A DNA stretch of 64,000 nucleotides from Warburgia ugandensis (Eukaryota; Streptophyta; Magnoliopsida; Canellales; Canellaceae). Made by a program: the position numbers and the translations under genes. The notes beneath the pieces are model-generated. The model searched no databases. It had not been told where the DNA came from and saw only the letters and a program-made list of their open reading frames with translations. Positions 13,101 to 25,705 of the stretch are shown here, piece by piece. The stretch covers positions 21,799,945 to 21,863,944 of the forward strand of contig CP141132.1 in NCBI GenBank assembly GCA_035236585.1, given 5' to 3'. Position 1 is the stretch's first letter, and every line of letters begins with the position of its first letter.

Positions 13101-14683
13101 TTTTTAAATCTTAGTTTCTACATCGTTCCATGTTCATATAAGGTCTTACGTTTTCAAACATTTAGGACAATGTTTCATTCAGATAGGAGGTGTAGTTATA
13201 CATAGAGATTTTGAATAGTTTTTATCTAAAAAAATATTTTTAAGGTAGAGTTCCCTAACTATGATGAGAATTGGATTTCAAAAACTTAGTAATTCTACTA
13301 TTTTCACCTCTTAATGGAAGTGCATATCACTAGTTTTTCATATTATTCATTTATGGAAGCATTTTATGAAGATTAATTCTCAAAAAATATTTACAAATAG
13401 CACACAGTCAAGTCTAATAGATAGGTATAACTTAGAAACCCTGAGGAAAATCAGCAGAGACCTATAACCAGGTGAGTTTTAGAGATTATCTTCTTTTTTA
13501 GGTCATAAGTAATTCCACATTTTCTTCGATGTGCGTAGTTAGTATGATCATGTTATTCTCGTTTTGGTTAAATATCAAGAATAAATAAGAGTAATAGCTT
13601 TCTTTATAGAAACATTATTTAATCTAATAGACTTTAATAAACTTAGAAAATGATATAGGACATCCTTGTTTAGCTCAGAGACATAGAACCTACCTATTAT
13701 ATTATACCACTATTTAGACCCTTGAGCCTATTATTAAGCCTTTTCTTTCTTAACCTCACTTACTTTAACCCAAAAGAACCAATAACTAAATATCCATCAC
13801 CTATTTTTCAAAATTAGTAAAGTTAGTAGAAAAATTCAAAAAGGACACAAAGTTAAAGAAGTGGAAAACACTAGAAATCTTTCTTTCAAAGAAGTCAAAA
13901 CAAAAGTGAACAGAAAGAGATATTAGAAATAGAGGAGAAAAATTAAAAGAAAAAGACAAGAGGACAAAAGATATTCACTTCACTCAAAGAAAAAGTCCAA
14001 CAATCAAAAGATGACCTCTACTCAATTTTGGACTTTTGAAACCTTATATCATTTTTTTTCTCTAAACATTTCCCAAGCCTTCATTTCATCCCATTTAAAG
14101 ACATGTGGATCTTAGGTAAAACATAGCCTTAAAGAGGATATAAAAAGAAGGAATTAATGTAAACTAGCCCTACTATTCTATGTAATAACATCCACTCTTA
14201 GGGATCACTTCCTGTTGTATTATCAGACTTAAAAATTTATGTGAACCATTAGCCTTGTTGGCTCCAACCATGTAATGAGGAAAATATGTTCAACCCCTCA
14301 TCTAAGAACTTAACTTTTGAGAGTATACCTGTGAGGGTTTGAGATCGAAACATATTTCCAATGGAACTTAAGCATAACTAGTTAGAAGTCATGACTTGTG
14401 TAGTTGTACACACGTACACTCTGAGAAATAACTAAAATGAAGAAATATCTTTACTATGTGTATAGTTTATAGAATTGACATGCATCTCCATTAAGTTGTG
14501 AAAAACTAGTAGAGTAATAATGAATAAGGATTCTCTAAGGTAAAATGGGGGACTATACTTTAGCAAATTTTATGGAAATATTCACTACAAACCCTCACTA
14601 GGCTTAACTCATCCACTAAGGATAACATACGGGTTTAAGGGCTTGTTGCATGTGTTAAATGCAATCATGAGTACCTACAAAAG
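10159..14683 (+). mobile_element. Internal region of the Athila/Tat-like element, fossil
   Basis: This lies between the two LTRs. It opens with the primer binding site (10165-10182). The middle (about 11460-12700) has tyrosine/asparagine/proline-rich reading stretches and acidic stretches that resemble the gag side of such elements. Near 13070-13098 is a 'GAGAGGCAACCTAGA' motif, and near 13150-13190 an 'AGGACAATG...GGAGGTG' motif, both common in the 3' non-coding part of Athila/Tat-type elements. I see no reverse transcriptase or integrase, so this was probably a non-autonomous copy. It is broken, with many breaks. The open frame at 11517-11951 has no recognisable domain. Confidence 0.6.
10165..10182 (+). 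promoter_or_regulatory. Primer binding site, tRNA-Asp type
   Basis: The site reads TGGCACAGTTGCTGGGGA. It closely matches TGGCGCCGTTGCCGGGGA, the complement of the 3' end of plant tRNA-Asp(GUC) and the typical primer site of Athila-type elements. It sits 6 bases after the LTR end. Confidence 0.8.
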
Positions 14684-17064
14684 TGGAATAGAAAGAGCTC
14701 AAGGTGGCCAAAGTGGGCTCATGCAAAGTCCATGACCTTTTCATGGATTTTACTTAAGCTACTTAGCCATATTCAAGCCACAAAGAAGGTGACAAGTTAA
14801 GGAGCCAAGCCAGCGACCAAACCCAAAGATTTGAACCATCAAACTATGCCAATAAAGTAAGTCATGAAGCCAAGCCAATGGAGTTCTTACAGTTAGCAAT
14901 CAAGCCACATGAGCCAAGCTACATGGAAGGTCATGATTGGAGGAGAATCCAAAGAATTATCCATGAGATTTCTAGGGATATTTTGAAGATAATTGAGGAA
15001 AAATCCACTAGAATAATGTAGCATGTGGACCGATAGGAAGATACCTTTCCATTTTATTGTTTGTTACTACCTTTCCATTTTTATGGTTTTTCCAACTTTT
15101 TTCTTATTTTCCACCTCATCACTATGGGGCACTATGAATTTTACTTTCCATCCAAGAGTCATATCTTTACAGGACTCTACCACTTTCCTAAACTTTTATT
15201 CCAACCATCCAACCAACATCCACTTCCTAGGAAACTACCTAGGCAATCATATATTTCCACTTCACCTCCCTTCCTTATCTTTTTCTTATCCATCTCTTTC
15301 ATCGCCACCTCCCATTTGCATGGAATTCCATATGAACAACCTCAAGGAATGGAGTTTCACATGAAACTCCTACAAAGTAAGAGCTTCCCTCCCCTCCTTA
15401 GCTCATCCACTCCACCACTTTCTTAAAATTAGCCCAAAGTTCTAACCCACTACCTAATCATCCTCTTCCACCTCTCCTTTCCTTCTCATCTCTTTCCCTC
15501 TCTATCCAATCCTATCTCCATCCCTATATTTCTACCTTTACCTTATGTTACCCTAGAAAACTTAGGAAAGAAAGTATAAAGAGACCACAAAAAGAATAAT
15601 CAAAAAGAAAAAGAAAAAAGAAAAACACTTTTTGGAGAGGAAAAGAATGCCTACCCCAAAGAGAGGAGGTTTCTTTTTCTTCACCTCTTCCCTCACCTTC
15701 TAGCTTTCCATGTTTTCTCCTTGGGCGGATGCTATCTTGTTCTTAGTATTCCATGCAAGATTCCAAGTCCTTGTCCTTTAGTTCTCCATTAAAGATCAGT
15801 TGCTCATCTTTTAAACTTCATTTCTTTTGAATCCTTTGTAGTTTCATGCTTAGTAATCTTTTGTCGTACCTTTCCATTCTTTTACATCTTCTTGCTTAGA
15901 TCCAAGGTTATTTTTCCCTTGAAGTGACAGCCAAGGGAAGTCTCCTTTAATATATTCTCTTCTTTGCTTTTCATTGTTATTAGATCTCCTTTGATTCCAT
16001 TGATTTCCCTCTTGCTTTCCTTAGTGCTCCTTAGGTTTGCATTTATTTTCTAATGGAATTCCCATTGATTTCAATGCATTCTTACTTATTATTGATGTTA
16101 GATGATTGAAGAAGGTTTGGCATGTACTTTTGGGTTGATTAGTTCAAGTAGTATTCATTGTAATATAACACAAATTTTAGATTTGGATTACATGTATATG
16201 CTTACTATGTTGATGGAATTTAATGTGATTCAATAAATTTATTTGGAGTTTTTGGTTCATACTTGTTCCCAGCAATCAATGATCTTAACTCTTGAATATT
16301 TGATTGCATTAGAAGTGCTTAATTAATTGTTTTCCATGGCCCATTTTTAGGATGGATTGTTTATGTTTAATTTCCATCACTCTATACTTCATATTTGCTT
16401 GATTTTTCAAGGACCTAATTAGAGTGTTAGATTACTTGGTTAATGCTTAAGTTGGATTGCATGTTCTAAGTTTTTAAATTATGTCAGTAAACCTATTCCT
16501 AGCCCATGAATCATGTGTACCATTCCATGGTCATATGCATTATACTTGGGTAGTTCTCCTTTTATTGCTTGATTAGTGATTGTTTTCCTTTAGTTTTCTT
16601 GTTTAATTATAGTTTAGTTTAGATTCCATTGTTTACTAGTTTCCATCTTAGTTAGTTTTTAATTTTAGTTTAAACAAGTAATTGATTTGTTTCCTTACAA
16701 TAGTCTCTAAATTTCATGTTTAAAAAGTTTGATTTAGAAAAGTTACTAAATTTCATTTTTAGGAAGTTTTTAATTTTGAAAAATTCTTAATTGAGGAAAT
16801 TTTTATTTTTAGAAAGTGTATTTTAAGGAAGTTTCAAAGTTTAACATGTTTACTTTTAGCATAATTCCATCTTTCATGCCTTGCATTTATGTTAAGTTTC
16901 TATCATTAGTCTAGGATAAAATTTCTCATTATATTTGGTCAGGTTGAATGATTTAAGTAAGGACCACTAATATTGCATCCATTCATTTTTGCATGGGATC
17001 GATCTCTCATGTTAATTAATACAATGATTCGTGCTCTTGCAAGTTAAAACTTAAAATCACTACA
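14684..17064 (+). mobile_element. 3' LTR of the Athila/Tat-like element
   Basis: It pairs in order with the 5' LTR from about 7636 to 10158 and ends CACTACA. It is shorter than the 5' copy. It is preceded by a 'GCATGTG..AA.TGCAATCATGAGTACC' stretch that also precedes the LTR at 23308. Just after its end the interrupted integrase resumes. The 5 bases on the two sides (TAGCT before 7278, CAACT after 17064) could be a worn target duplication with 3 of 5 matching. Confidence 0.75.
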
Positions 17065-17587
17065 CAACTCACAGTCATCAGAAGAGCTATGCTGACAGGA
17101 GATGGAAGGATGTGAAGTTTGCTATTGGGGATCATGTTTTCTTGAAGGTCTCCCCTATGAAGGGAGTGATAAGGTATGAAAGTAAGTGGAAGCTCAGTTC
17201 TAGATTTATTGGCCCTTTTGATATTCAGAGGAGGGTTAGAGCTATTGCATACCAGTTGGCCTTGCTCCACAGCATGCAAATATCCATGATGTCTTCCATT
17301 TATCTATGTTACAAAAGTACATGCCAAATCCCTCCCATGTGCTGGAGCAAATACCTAGGGAGTTGAGGCCCAACTTGACTTTTGAGGAAAGAGCAATGTG
17401 AATTTTGGACTGAAAGGTTTAGGAGTCGAGGACCAAGAACAATCCACTAGTCAAGATCCTTTGGTAGCATCACTAAATGCAGGAGACCACATAGGAAACA
17501 GAGGATGAAATGTTACGCACTCATCCAGAGTTGTTTCTATAATTGTATAGAAATTTTGAGGACAAAATATCTGAGAAACTAAATTTT
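17065..17587 (+). mobile_element. Ty3/gypsy integrase C-terminal remnant (second part) and polypurine tract, fossil
   Basis: This continues the integrase begun at 6498-7277. The reading 'SYADRRWKDVKFAIGDHVFL' followed by 'VSPMKGV' (about 17085-17170) is the conserved C-terminal region of plant gypsy integrases. It is followed by an 'RFIGPF' motif (about 17205) and a 'LRPNL'-like tail. The tract AAATTTTGAGGACAAAATAT (17551-17570) is the polypurine site typical just before the 3' LTR. It is broken, with several breaks. Confidence 0.85.
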
Positions 17588-17938
17588 TGTAGAGGCCAAA
17601 TTAGAGGTTGAAACACCAATATTTGGATTGTACTTGAAAAATAGAATCCAACAACACTAAGAACATTGAAATCAAGCCTAGATGAAAAATCATAATTATT
17701 TTAATTAAGGTATTTAATTTAAATTAAAATAAGGGCAATTGGCAATTTTATAGCACGTGGGGCCCACCAACATGACGCATAATTTGTTAGCAAGTAGGCA
17801 ACCATAAATGCTGATTTATAAGCTTCATGAAATTAAATGTGATGATTATCTTATTAAATTTAGGTAATCATTACATCAAAAAATAAATAAATACTGGGTT
17901 TAAATGAGGGTTCCCATGCATTTACTCTCCCCTCTCAT

Positions 17939-18020
<82 letters not shown>

Positions 18021-21000
18021 TGTCGACGCGCTGAGCCTCGTGCTAACCTTCTTCCTCCCTCCTTCAACTGACACTATCACTACAGCTCCTGACAACCGAT
18101 GACTCCCTTGCGACCATCAATGACCTCACCCTCGATCCTAACCATTGCTTGTGCCCCTCCCTTCCCTAGCTAGACATGTAAGTCCCCTCTTCCCCTGTAT
18201 TTTTTCCTCTTTCCTTACTCAATGGACTAGTTTTTCTAGCTAGTGATCTGTCAATGAATGGGTCTGACCAACCAGGAAAGACCAATTATCTAGATAGCTT
18301 ATATGGAAGATCTGAGTCGTCCATTGTGATGGTGGACCCCAAAAATCTATAATAAAAAAATCCATAAGATTAGACAATCCATAAGGTAGATATGAACAGA
18401 ATAAGAATGGACAATATCACAATCTGTGCTGTATGAGTGACCTATTGGGTTTTCATTCCCAAGATGCACACAACAAATGTGCCAGTGGAACGCGTATGCA
18501 TGGCATGCCCACACATGTCCAAATACTACGTGTATCATTCTTTTTATCCTGTTTTGATCTAGATTTTGATTTTGATTGTTGATTTTGACCTGAAATATAA
18601 AACTTCAATTTTGGAGGTTACATAAGCCCAATTATGGATCCAAGACATTTTTTGGATTCATCTCGATGATGCAAACCTAATTATATAGATGAAAACTTAG
18701 ATTTAACCATTTCTTCACTTGATTAAAACTTAGAAAGCATTAGATGATCAAGATTGGCCAGATCGGAAGGTGATTAGGGCTTAGAAATTGATCAATTACA
18801 TGATTCAATAGGTAAACTAATAGATCTAACCGTCAGATGATCCAAATAAACTTAGGTTATGATCCAAACCATTGAATAAAATATGAACTATAGATCTGAT
18901 TGATTGAAGATCGATTTGACCATCATATCAATAAATTAACTATTAATACACATGTGGATCTTATAGAACACTGTAATTATGAGGGATTGGGATATATGAG
19001 ACTCAAAGTAGATGATTAGACTGGAGGGTGATCAGACAAGATGGATCTGACCGATTAAGATAGATTTGACCATCAAATCAATGGACTAACTAGGAAAATG
19101 GGACATGGATTGATTATGAGACATTGATCAATGTGAATAAAGTAAAACCAAGCAATATGGAGAATTGATGAATGATCAACTACCATGATCGGAAGATCAA
19201 ACAAAAAAGTGAAGAAATTAGATTTACAATTGGGAGTAGATGGACATTAAACTATGTAGATTAAGAATAGATTTTAGTCTTATGAGTTAAGGATGATACA
19301 CAGATAGTGGTGAGTGACGACATGTAATATGTGTGACCTGACAAGTACACTAGATAGTACGAATTAGCGAGGTAGCACATCTTTGAGGATTGTTTTCCTC
19401 ATTGAGGTAAGTGATGACATTTAATATTTTTATATTTTTATAACCATGGGTGTTCATTTAATGGTTTCATGTGTATCAATGATTTGATACATGTCTATCT
19501 TTTCCTTATGACTTTGTTGAGACTATTATTCAGCATGTGTGTAACTGGTGTTACATACTATGACATTGATTTACATGTTTTACACGGACACATCATTGGA
19601 ATATTGAGATGCTTGCTAATTTCTTTTATCAAGGATGTTTATCCATATACTATTGAGGAGGTTTAGTGGTAGGTCCTTAAGAGACTAACCCTATAGTATG
19701 GGCAATGCTCTGGGATGGTAAGCCATAGGTGCTCCTAGATTTTGTGCATTAGTTATTTCTCCTTATCACTTATTTTGATACATTGAGTGATTTTTGTATT
19801 TTTTCCTATTTATGACGAGTGTTTTTGCCTGATGGACATTATGCTAGAAGGGATTTAGGGCGAACCACTTGCCCTTTGACTTTATGAGATGATAGACACC
19901 TGCCTTGAAGATGGGCAAACTGCGGACGAAGTGGTATCATGGGTAGTCCACACTATGTATCCAATTAGCCCCATGCATGATGGACATTAGTCTCCCATTT
20001 TGGTATTGACAGGGAGTGGTAGTTGGTAGACCTGAGAGATGGTTACAACTGCAGCATGGTGATTCATATGTTTGATGTGTGTTTTTCATGTAGCATTATG
20101 GCATACTTGAATTGTTATATCCTGATATAACCACGGCGTGACAGTGCGTGGAGGATTGGTATGAATACTCATGACTGAATGTGTTAGTGTGAGGCCCACT
20201 TACAGGACTCATGTGTGTTGGGTATTCTCTTATTCATGACATGCTCTAATTTGAAGTGGTGGAATTGCATATATTTAACACTTTCATATTTGTGAGCTAA
20301 GATCATGTCTTGCTAAATTGATTTCTTATGATTATCATGATTTATATGAGGCCTGCTAGGTCGTTTTGGATTTTATTTTGAATACTATTATATGTTGATG
20401 TTGTGCTTGGCTATTCAGTTTTCATGCCTCTATTTCATCCATTGGATTTTATTATAAGATTTTTTTATTTATATGTCGTACTACATGCATATATTATTAG
20501 TATTAAATGTCTATATCCTTACACAAGAAATAGCTTGCTGAGGCATTGCTTTGATTTGTAAAGCCTCAGATATTGAGTGGGATAGCAGAAAACCCAAACA
20601 GGTGGTGGACCAGTGAAGGCAGTGGTAACCATCAGCTTTTCTAAGGATTGACATTTTGATGTATGTCATAGACTGAATCTCATTTTGGATTTGCACATGG
20701 GTTGTATATGCTTGGACTTTATCTTTGACACTTAATCTTGTGGAAATATCATTTTGTATTGGATGTGGTGTCATGATGGATAAACCATGGGCCCATGTTA
20801 TTTTCTATCATCTTATCATTATCATTATTGCTTCCATTGAAAGAGTTTCCAGCCACGATTTAACCTGTCTAGTATTGCAAGTTGTTTATTACTATTAACT
20901 ATATTACATTTTCATGGGTGGTATGGCCCCTAGGGTTTTTTAAATGTAATTCTTTGGGTAAGGATGTTATAGTTTAATTAAAAGTAAAAATTTTGAATCA

Positions 21001-21071
21001 GGGATCCCTACTGTTTTATTATTATTATCATTACTATGTATATAATTGCACTAGAAAACTTGGGGTGTCAC
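17588..21071 (+). mobile_element. 3' LTR of the Tekay/Del-like element, fossil
   Basis: It starts TGTAGAGGCC after the polypurine tract and ends GGGGTGTCACA, about 3.48 kb. It contains a (CT)39 leader (17941-18018), a GTAAGT site after the leader (about 18179), and landmarks shared with the LTRs at 3431-6497 and 54383-57583: 'GTAAGTGATGACATTTAAT' at about 19407, a 'GATAGACACCTGCC' segment at about 19892, and 'AGCTTGCTGAGGCATTGCTT' at about 20532. It is non-coding, and its small ORFs are not genes. Confidence 0.75.
17941..18018. repeat. (CT)39 microsatellite
   Basis: An uninterrupted CT dinucleotide run of 78 bases in the pyrimidine-rich leader of the LTR. It is likely polymorphic between individuals. 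Confidence 0.98.
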
Positions 21072-22108
21072 ATTTAGAAAGAGTCAAATATTCAGATGAA
21101 CTCAAGTATACCACTACATCCCCTAGGGGAAGTACTTATTCCATGATTAAAAGACATAATCTAAATGACAAAATAACATCCCTAACAATAAAAAGTAGAA
21201 TCCATGGATAAATTTCCTCTAAAAAGGTCGAATAAGTGTGTAGTATTTGTGAAAGTACTTCACATGCCACTCAAGAATGTCCCCGCATTCCTGCATTCCA
21301 AGATGTGCTTCATTAAAAGGAACATTCTTATGAGCAACTGTTTTCCCCATCTTCAAAGACATATAATCCCAAGTTGAGCAATCATCCTACTTGCTGTTGG
21401 AGAAATGGATATAATGCTAATGTCTCACATAAGGCCTAAAACCATTCTTACCAACCACCACTTCTTCATTTCTCATTGCTATCCAATTGTCTACACATTG
21501 AGGATAATTATTTCACTTAGGTTGGGGGTGTAGAACTACGATAAATTTTGGTCTTTTTTTATACTTTTTTCCTCTATTATTTAAAATAATAATAATAATT
21601 TTGAGCTACTTTTTGAGTTTTTTGGTCAATTCCTACACTATGATGAGAATTGAATTTTCTAAAGTATAGTCTAGCTAAATTTAGCTTATCAATAGAACTA
21701 TAGATGATTAATTTATTATTTTACTTATTTTCTAAAGTATTTCATTAAAGCTAAATCTCAAATCACATCTGTACACACAATTGCATATACATAGTCTAGA
21801 TTGATGATAATTAGTTATAACTTGGAGATCTTAAAGAAATTCAATGGAGATCTACAACCTAAGTGAGTTTTAAAGTTATTCATTCTTTTGAGAGGTAAAA
21901 ATATTTCAAATTTTCTTCAGTGTGCTTAAAGTAAATTTGATTCTATCAACTCTTAAATTTGGTCAACTACCTGAATTATTAGAGTGTTATCTTTAAAATT
22001 ATGGAAGTTCATTGAATCTGATAGGTTATGTGAGACCTAGAAAATAATTTAGGTCATCCTTTTCATTAACCTAAATAATAAAACCTACCCAAAAATATTT
22101 TTACCACT

Positions 22109-22125
22109 AGTTAGTTAAATTAAGC
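22109..22125. repeat. Left target-site duplication of the Au-SINE
   Basis: AGTTAGTTAAATTAAGC. It is repeated with one mismatch at 22308-22324 directly after the SINE's terminal T run. Confidence 0.9.
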
Positions 22126-22307
22126 AAGAGAGCCTTGGCGCAACAGTAGAGTTGTCCTCGTGTGACCTTGGGGTCACGAGTTCAAGACATGGAAACAACC
22201 TCTTACAAAATGTAAGTTAAGGATGCATACTATTGACCCTTATGGTCCACCCCTTCCCCAGGCCCCACAAACACTAGAGCTTGGTGTACTAGGGCTACCC
22301 CTTTTTT
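22126..22307 (+). mobile_element. Au-SINE (tRNA-derived SINE) with intact target duplications
   Basis: The 182-bp unit starts AAGAGAGCCTTGGCGCAACA, the hallmark 5' end of plant Au SINEs. It carries a tRNA-like promoter with an A-box region (about 22137) and a B-box-like GAGTTCAAGAC (22179). It then has the family landmarks 'GGAAACAACCTCTTACA', 'ACCCTTATGGTCCACCCCTT' and 'AGAGCTTGGTGTACTAGGG', and ends in a run of T. It is flanked by 17-bp direct repeats with 16 of 17 matching. It inserted into the internal part of the Athila/Tat-like fossil, so it is younger than that element. It is not a tRNA gene. Confidence 0.92.
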
Positions 22308-22324
22308 AGTTAGTTAAATTGAGC
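22308..22324. repeat. Right target-site duplication of the Au-SINE
   Basis: AGTTAGTTAAATTGAGC. It differs from the left copy at 22109-22125 at one base. Confidence 0.9.
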
Positions 22325-23307
22325 CTTTTATATAAGCCATCATTTTTTCTCACCCAAATTATTATTTACCCATGTTAACCCAATGTAAATTACCCATTAC
22401 CTATTTTCTTCAAAAGATAAGTTAGAGATGATTGAAGATATAATTTGAGTTGCAATGAAAGTAGAAAAGTGAATATAAAAAATTAAAATTAAAAAAAAAA
22501 TCTTCAAAGAAATTCGAAAGTACTTAAAAAAAAAAAAAAGTCTAAAAAAATAAATGAAGAATATGAAAAATGGAGAAATATTTACTTTGGTACAAAGTAA
22601 AGAGGAATTGTCAATTATTAGTAGAAGACCTCTATTTAATTTTAAAGAATTTTGAATTCCCTTTATACCCTTTCTTATGTACCTGTCATAAGCCTACGTT
22701 TCCTCCCAATTAAAGACCTATTGATTTTAGGAGGAATATAGTCTTAATGAGAATATGAATGGATAAGATATAAAGAGTCATATGTCTAGGTATTCTAAGG
22801 TAACATCATCTTATCTTCTCTAAAGGGATCAAAACTAAATTCTTTAGTAACTTCCATTCTTTCATAAGTATATGTAAAATAAATTTGCTTTTATGGATCT
22901 ACTCACATATTTAAAAAAGTGATATGATTTGAACCCTTTATCAGAGAGTTTTATTTCTCAGTGTATGTCATATTTCAGATGGAGTTCAAAAGTTATAATT
23001 TACTTAGAAATAAAGATTAATGTATATGTAAATTGTATACATATAAACACTCTAAGATCTGAGTTTAATTAGAATGTATTTAGCATTTTGAATATTTTAT
23101 TCATTTTATTAGTATGTTACAGTTGATAGATCTATTAAAGATAATTCTCTAAGGTATAAGTGGGAAATTGACTCAAAATAGATTTTTGGAATTTTGTAGG
23201 TATATTCATTGCTTACCTTCATGAGGGTTAACTCATCTACTAGAGGTAACCTAAGGATTTAAGGGCTTATTGCATGTGCTAAGTGCAATCATGAGTACCG
23301 ATGAAAA

Positions 23308-24871
23308 TGATAATTTTGTATCAGTTTTTTAATTTGATTTTTCACATGTTTTGCTTAGAACTAGTAAAATGCTAGGTGGGGTGTGTGTTGAGTGTTTAAT
23401 TTTATATTAAAAATCCTTAATTTACATTTAATTAGCTCATCTAATCAATTAATTTTGAATTTTTAGATGATATTTGTATTTTAGCTCTAATTGATCATTC
23501 AATCGTTGATTTGCAAAATTTAGCAACTAGATAATCATCAGAGCTAATCAAATTATTCTTATTTAGTCTTACAAGTTTCAGATCAACCAAATTGAAAATT
23601 GAATGGCTTGGATCAAATTAATGGACTAGATCATCATTAAGTATCAAAAGACAAGATGGACCCCTAAAAAGATTCCCTAAAGGGGAGTAAGCAAGGATAG
23701 TTTCTAATTGAGAAAAAACATACACCCATAAAGGAAAAGCATCGCCATAGTATATATAGAAGGAAAAATTTGCAACTAGAAAGTGGAGATAGTTTAAACG
23801 GAAGAAGGAAGGCACTGCGAAGAAGGGGGAAGACTTGAAGAACTCCACGATTAAAATTGAAGAAGAAGTTTTTGGAGGAAGAGCTCTTAACCAAGAAAGA
23901 GAACCAAAGGAGGACTATATTATCAAAGAGGAAGACATAAGTACCCATCCCAATCAATGCTCCTCCTTCATTCTCATCTTTCATTGTCTTCAACTGTAGT
24001 TTTTTCCCTATTCCATGCTTTTGTCTATTGTTTATCATCATTTTTCCTTCAATTCTTTACAGAAATTGCCCACATTTCCTATCTTTTACAAGTTTCCTAT
24101 GCTTAGGGGAAAACCTACTTTGTTTACACCCAAATCTCCCTTTTTTCCATTTATTTCAAGCTTTAAAACAACCTCTCTATCTTCGCTACATCCCCTCTTA
24201 ATTACAGGTTGCAGAAAGGAATTTTCAAGATAAAATTCTATTTTGTCTTTTTCTAAGAAATTGAATTTCATCTCTGCCCTTCCAACTCTTTTATAATTCC
24301 TTCTGCACTCTATTTGTCCTTTTCTTATTTTGTCTTTTTCCCAAAAGAGCCACTATAATTCCAATCCAGTCCCTTTTTGGTTTTAATTGAACCAAATCAA
24401 CTGTTCAGCTTTAACCAACAAGAATAATTTAATTTTTGTTCTTTTTCTTTTATGATTTTTAATCAACTTTCAATTTTTCATCTGAACTTAATTCTTAGTT
24501 GACCTAGCGCTTCTGGTCTTACATCGTAAGCCCAAAAAGTCAATCTAAGTCATCCAAAATTGAAGGGTGATTACCTTGGATGTGTCCAGAATTAAAGAAT
24601 CTAAATACAATCAAGATGGGAAAGTGGATTTTAATTGATACTTTGTTTAATTTTTTATATTTTAAATTTGAAATTGTGTACTTTTTATTAATTCAAGGGA
24701 TCTGATTTTCTAGTTTATTGTTATTTAATTTATGTAATTTTGATTAATTTGTGGCAAACTAAATTTTATGTAAACTCTTATTTTTTTAAGTCAAGTCTTT
24801 GTGAGATAAACCTATACTTATACAAGCTATACTACAATAGTTCATGCACTTATGAAAAACAATTAACATCA
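23308..24871 (+). mobile_element. 3' LTR of the second Athila/Tat-like element
   Basis: It starts TGATAATTTTG after a 'GCAATCATGAGTACCGATGAA' tail and ends near AACATCA. Its final part ('TACAATAGTTCATGCACTTATGA', about 24833) matches the end of the LTR at 10158 ('TATAATAGAGTCATGCACTTATGA'). At about 1.56 kb it is shorter than the 7278 LTR and is a related, not identical, family. A TATATATA promoter-like site lies at about 23751. The ORFs at 23618-24271 are non-coding LTR sequence. Confidence 0.6.
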
Positions 24872-25530
24872 CTCAAAAATCCAAGAGGTGGGACCTAAAA
24901 GGTATTGTGGACTCCTACCATGACTCATAGAAAACCAAGCAAATGTAGATACATTTATGAAGATCTAGGTAAAAGTTCAAGTAGGATAATGAAAATTTAT
25001 TACTTTTTAGATATGTTAAAATATGTTACGAAAAATGCAATTCTCCATATTAAGTTTCTGGGGAAATGTGCTTCTTTTGCATACTACATTTGAAATAGAA
25101 CACCCTCACTAAGTCTGCCTAGAATCCATATGTTGGCAAATATAGTTGAAGGTGAGTCATGCTATGAATAAATTTCTTAAGTAAGACGAGAACTCATATG
25201 GTTCTTAAGTTTATGAGACGATAGAAAACCATACAAATTCAAGGCAGTATTGTTCAATCCTAGCCAAAGCTATAAGTATCATCGAGATGTGTCTTCAATT
25301 TTTTTTGTTTGGGACAACCATGGCCATGAGCACATTGTGACCGAAGCATAAGTGACCTTCTACCACCACTACTGTGGCAAGTTGTTGTTCAAGAAGTGTA
25401 CCCAAATATTAAAATCATCCTCCTATTTATTGTAGACTCTTCAAAATAGCGTAAACAATTATGTTGACTAGTCTTTTCCATAATAGGCTGTCAAAAACAT
25501 GATTACTAATACGAGGACGAGAACAGTCCT
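24872..25530. other. Unassigned AT-rich interval
   Basis: Several short frames are open, but none shows a recognisable domain or codon pattern and I find no repeat ends. It may be part of an old decayed transposon. I see nothing else here. Confidence 0.3.
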
Positions 25531-25705
25531 AAAAAAGGGCAACCTGCTGCACAAAGCTCCTACAAATGTGGGGTTCAAAGAAGGGACGGACCACAAAGAG
25601 TCTTTAGTACACAGCCTAACTTTGCATTTTTGCAAGAGGCTATTTCCACTCTCGAACCCATGACCTCTAAGTTACCCTACAACAATGCTATCATTGTCCC
25701 AAAGG
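25531..25705 (-). mobile_element. Au-like SINE, minus strand
   Basis: On the minus strand, from about 25705, this reads a tRNA-like head with 'GAGGTCATGGGTTCGAG' (B box). It continues with 'AATAGCCTCTTGCAAAAATG', 'GTTAGGCTGTGTACTAAAGA', 'CTTTGTGGTCCGTCCCTTC' and 'GGAGCTTTGTGCAGCAGGTT', then 'GCCC' and a T run. This is the Au-SINE order seen in the copy at 22126-22307, from a somewhat different subfamily. No clear target duplication is visible, so it is an older copy. Confidence 0.75.

Larger units (their letters stand above)
21072..23307 (+). mobile_element. Internal part of a second Athila/Tat-like element, fossil
   Basis: A gag zinc-knuckle remnant is readable at 21239-21283 with exact CX2CX4HX4C spacing (CSICESTSHATQEC). 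A 'GGTTGGGGGTG' motif follows at about 21520. Its 3' tail matches the tail of the 7278-17064 element, for example 'TTAACTCATC.ACTA..GGTAAC' at 23228 against 14597. The 5' part is not visible: this block begins directly at the end of the LTR at 21071. An Au-SINE sits inside (22126-22307). It is broken, with many breaks. Confidence 0.65.

Noticed and set aside
22126-22307. tRNA gene
   Set aside because: The tRNA-like boxes belong to an Au-SINE with body, T tail and target duplications.
24015-24271. Open frames on both strands near 24.1 kb
   Set aside because: They are inside the 23308-24871 LTR leader region, which is non-coding.
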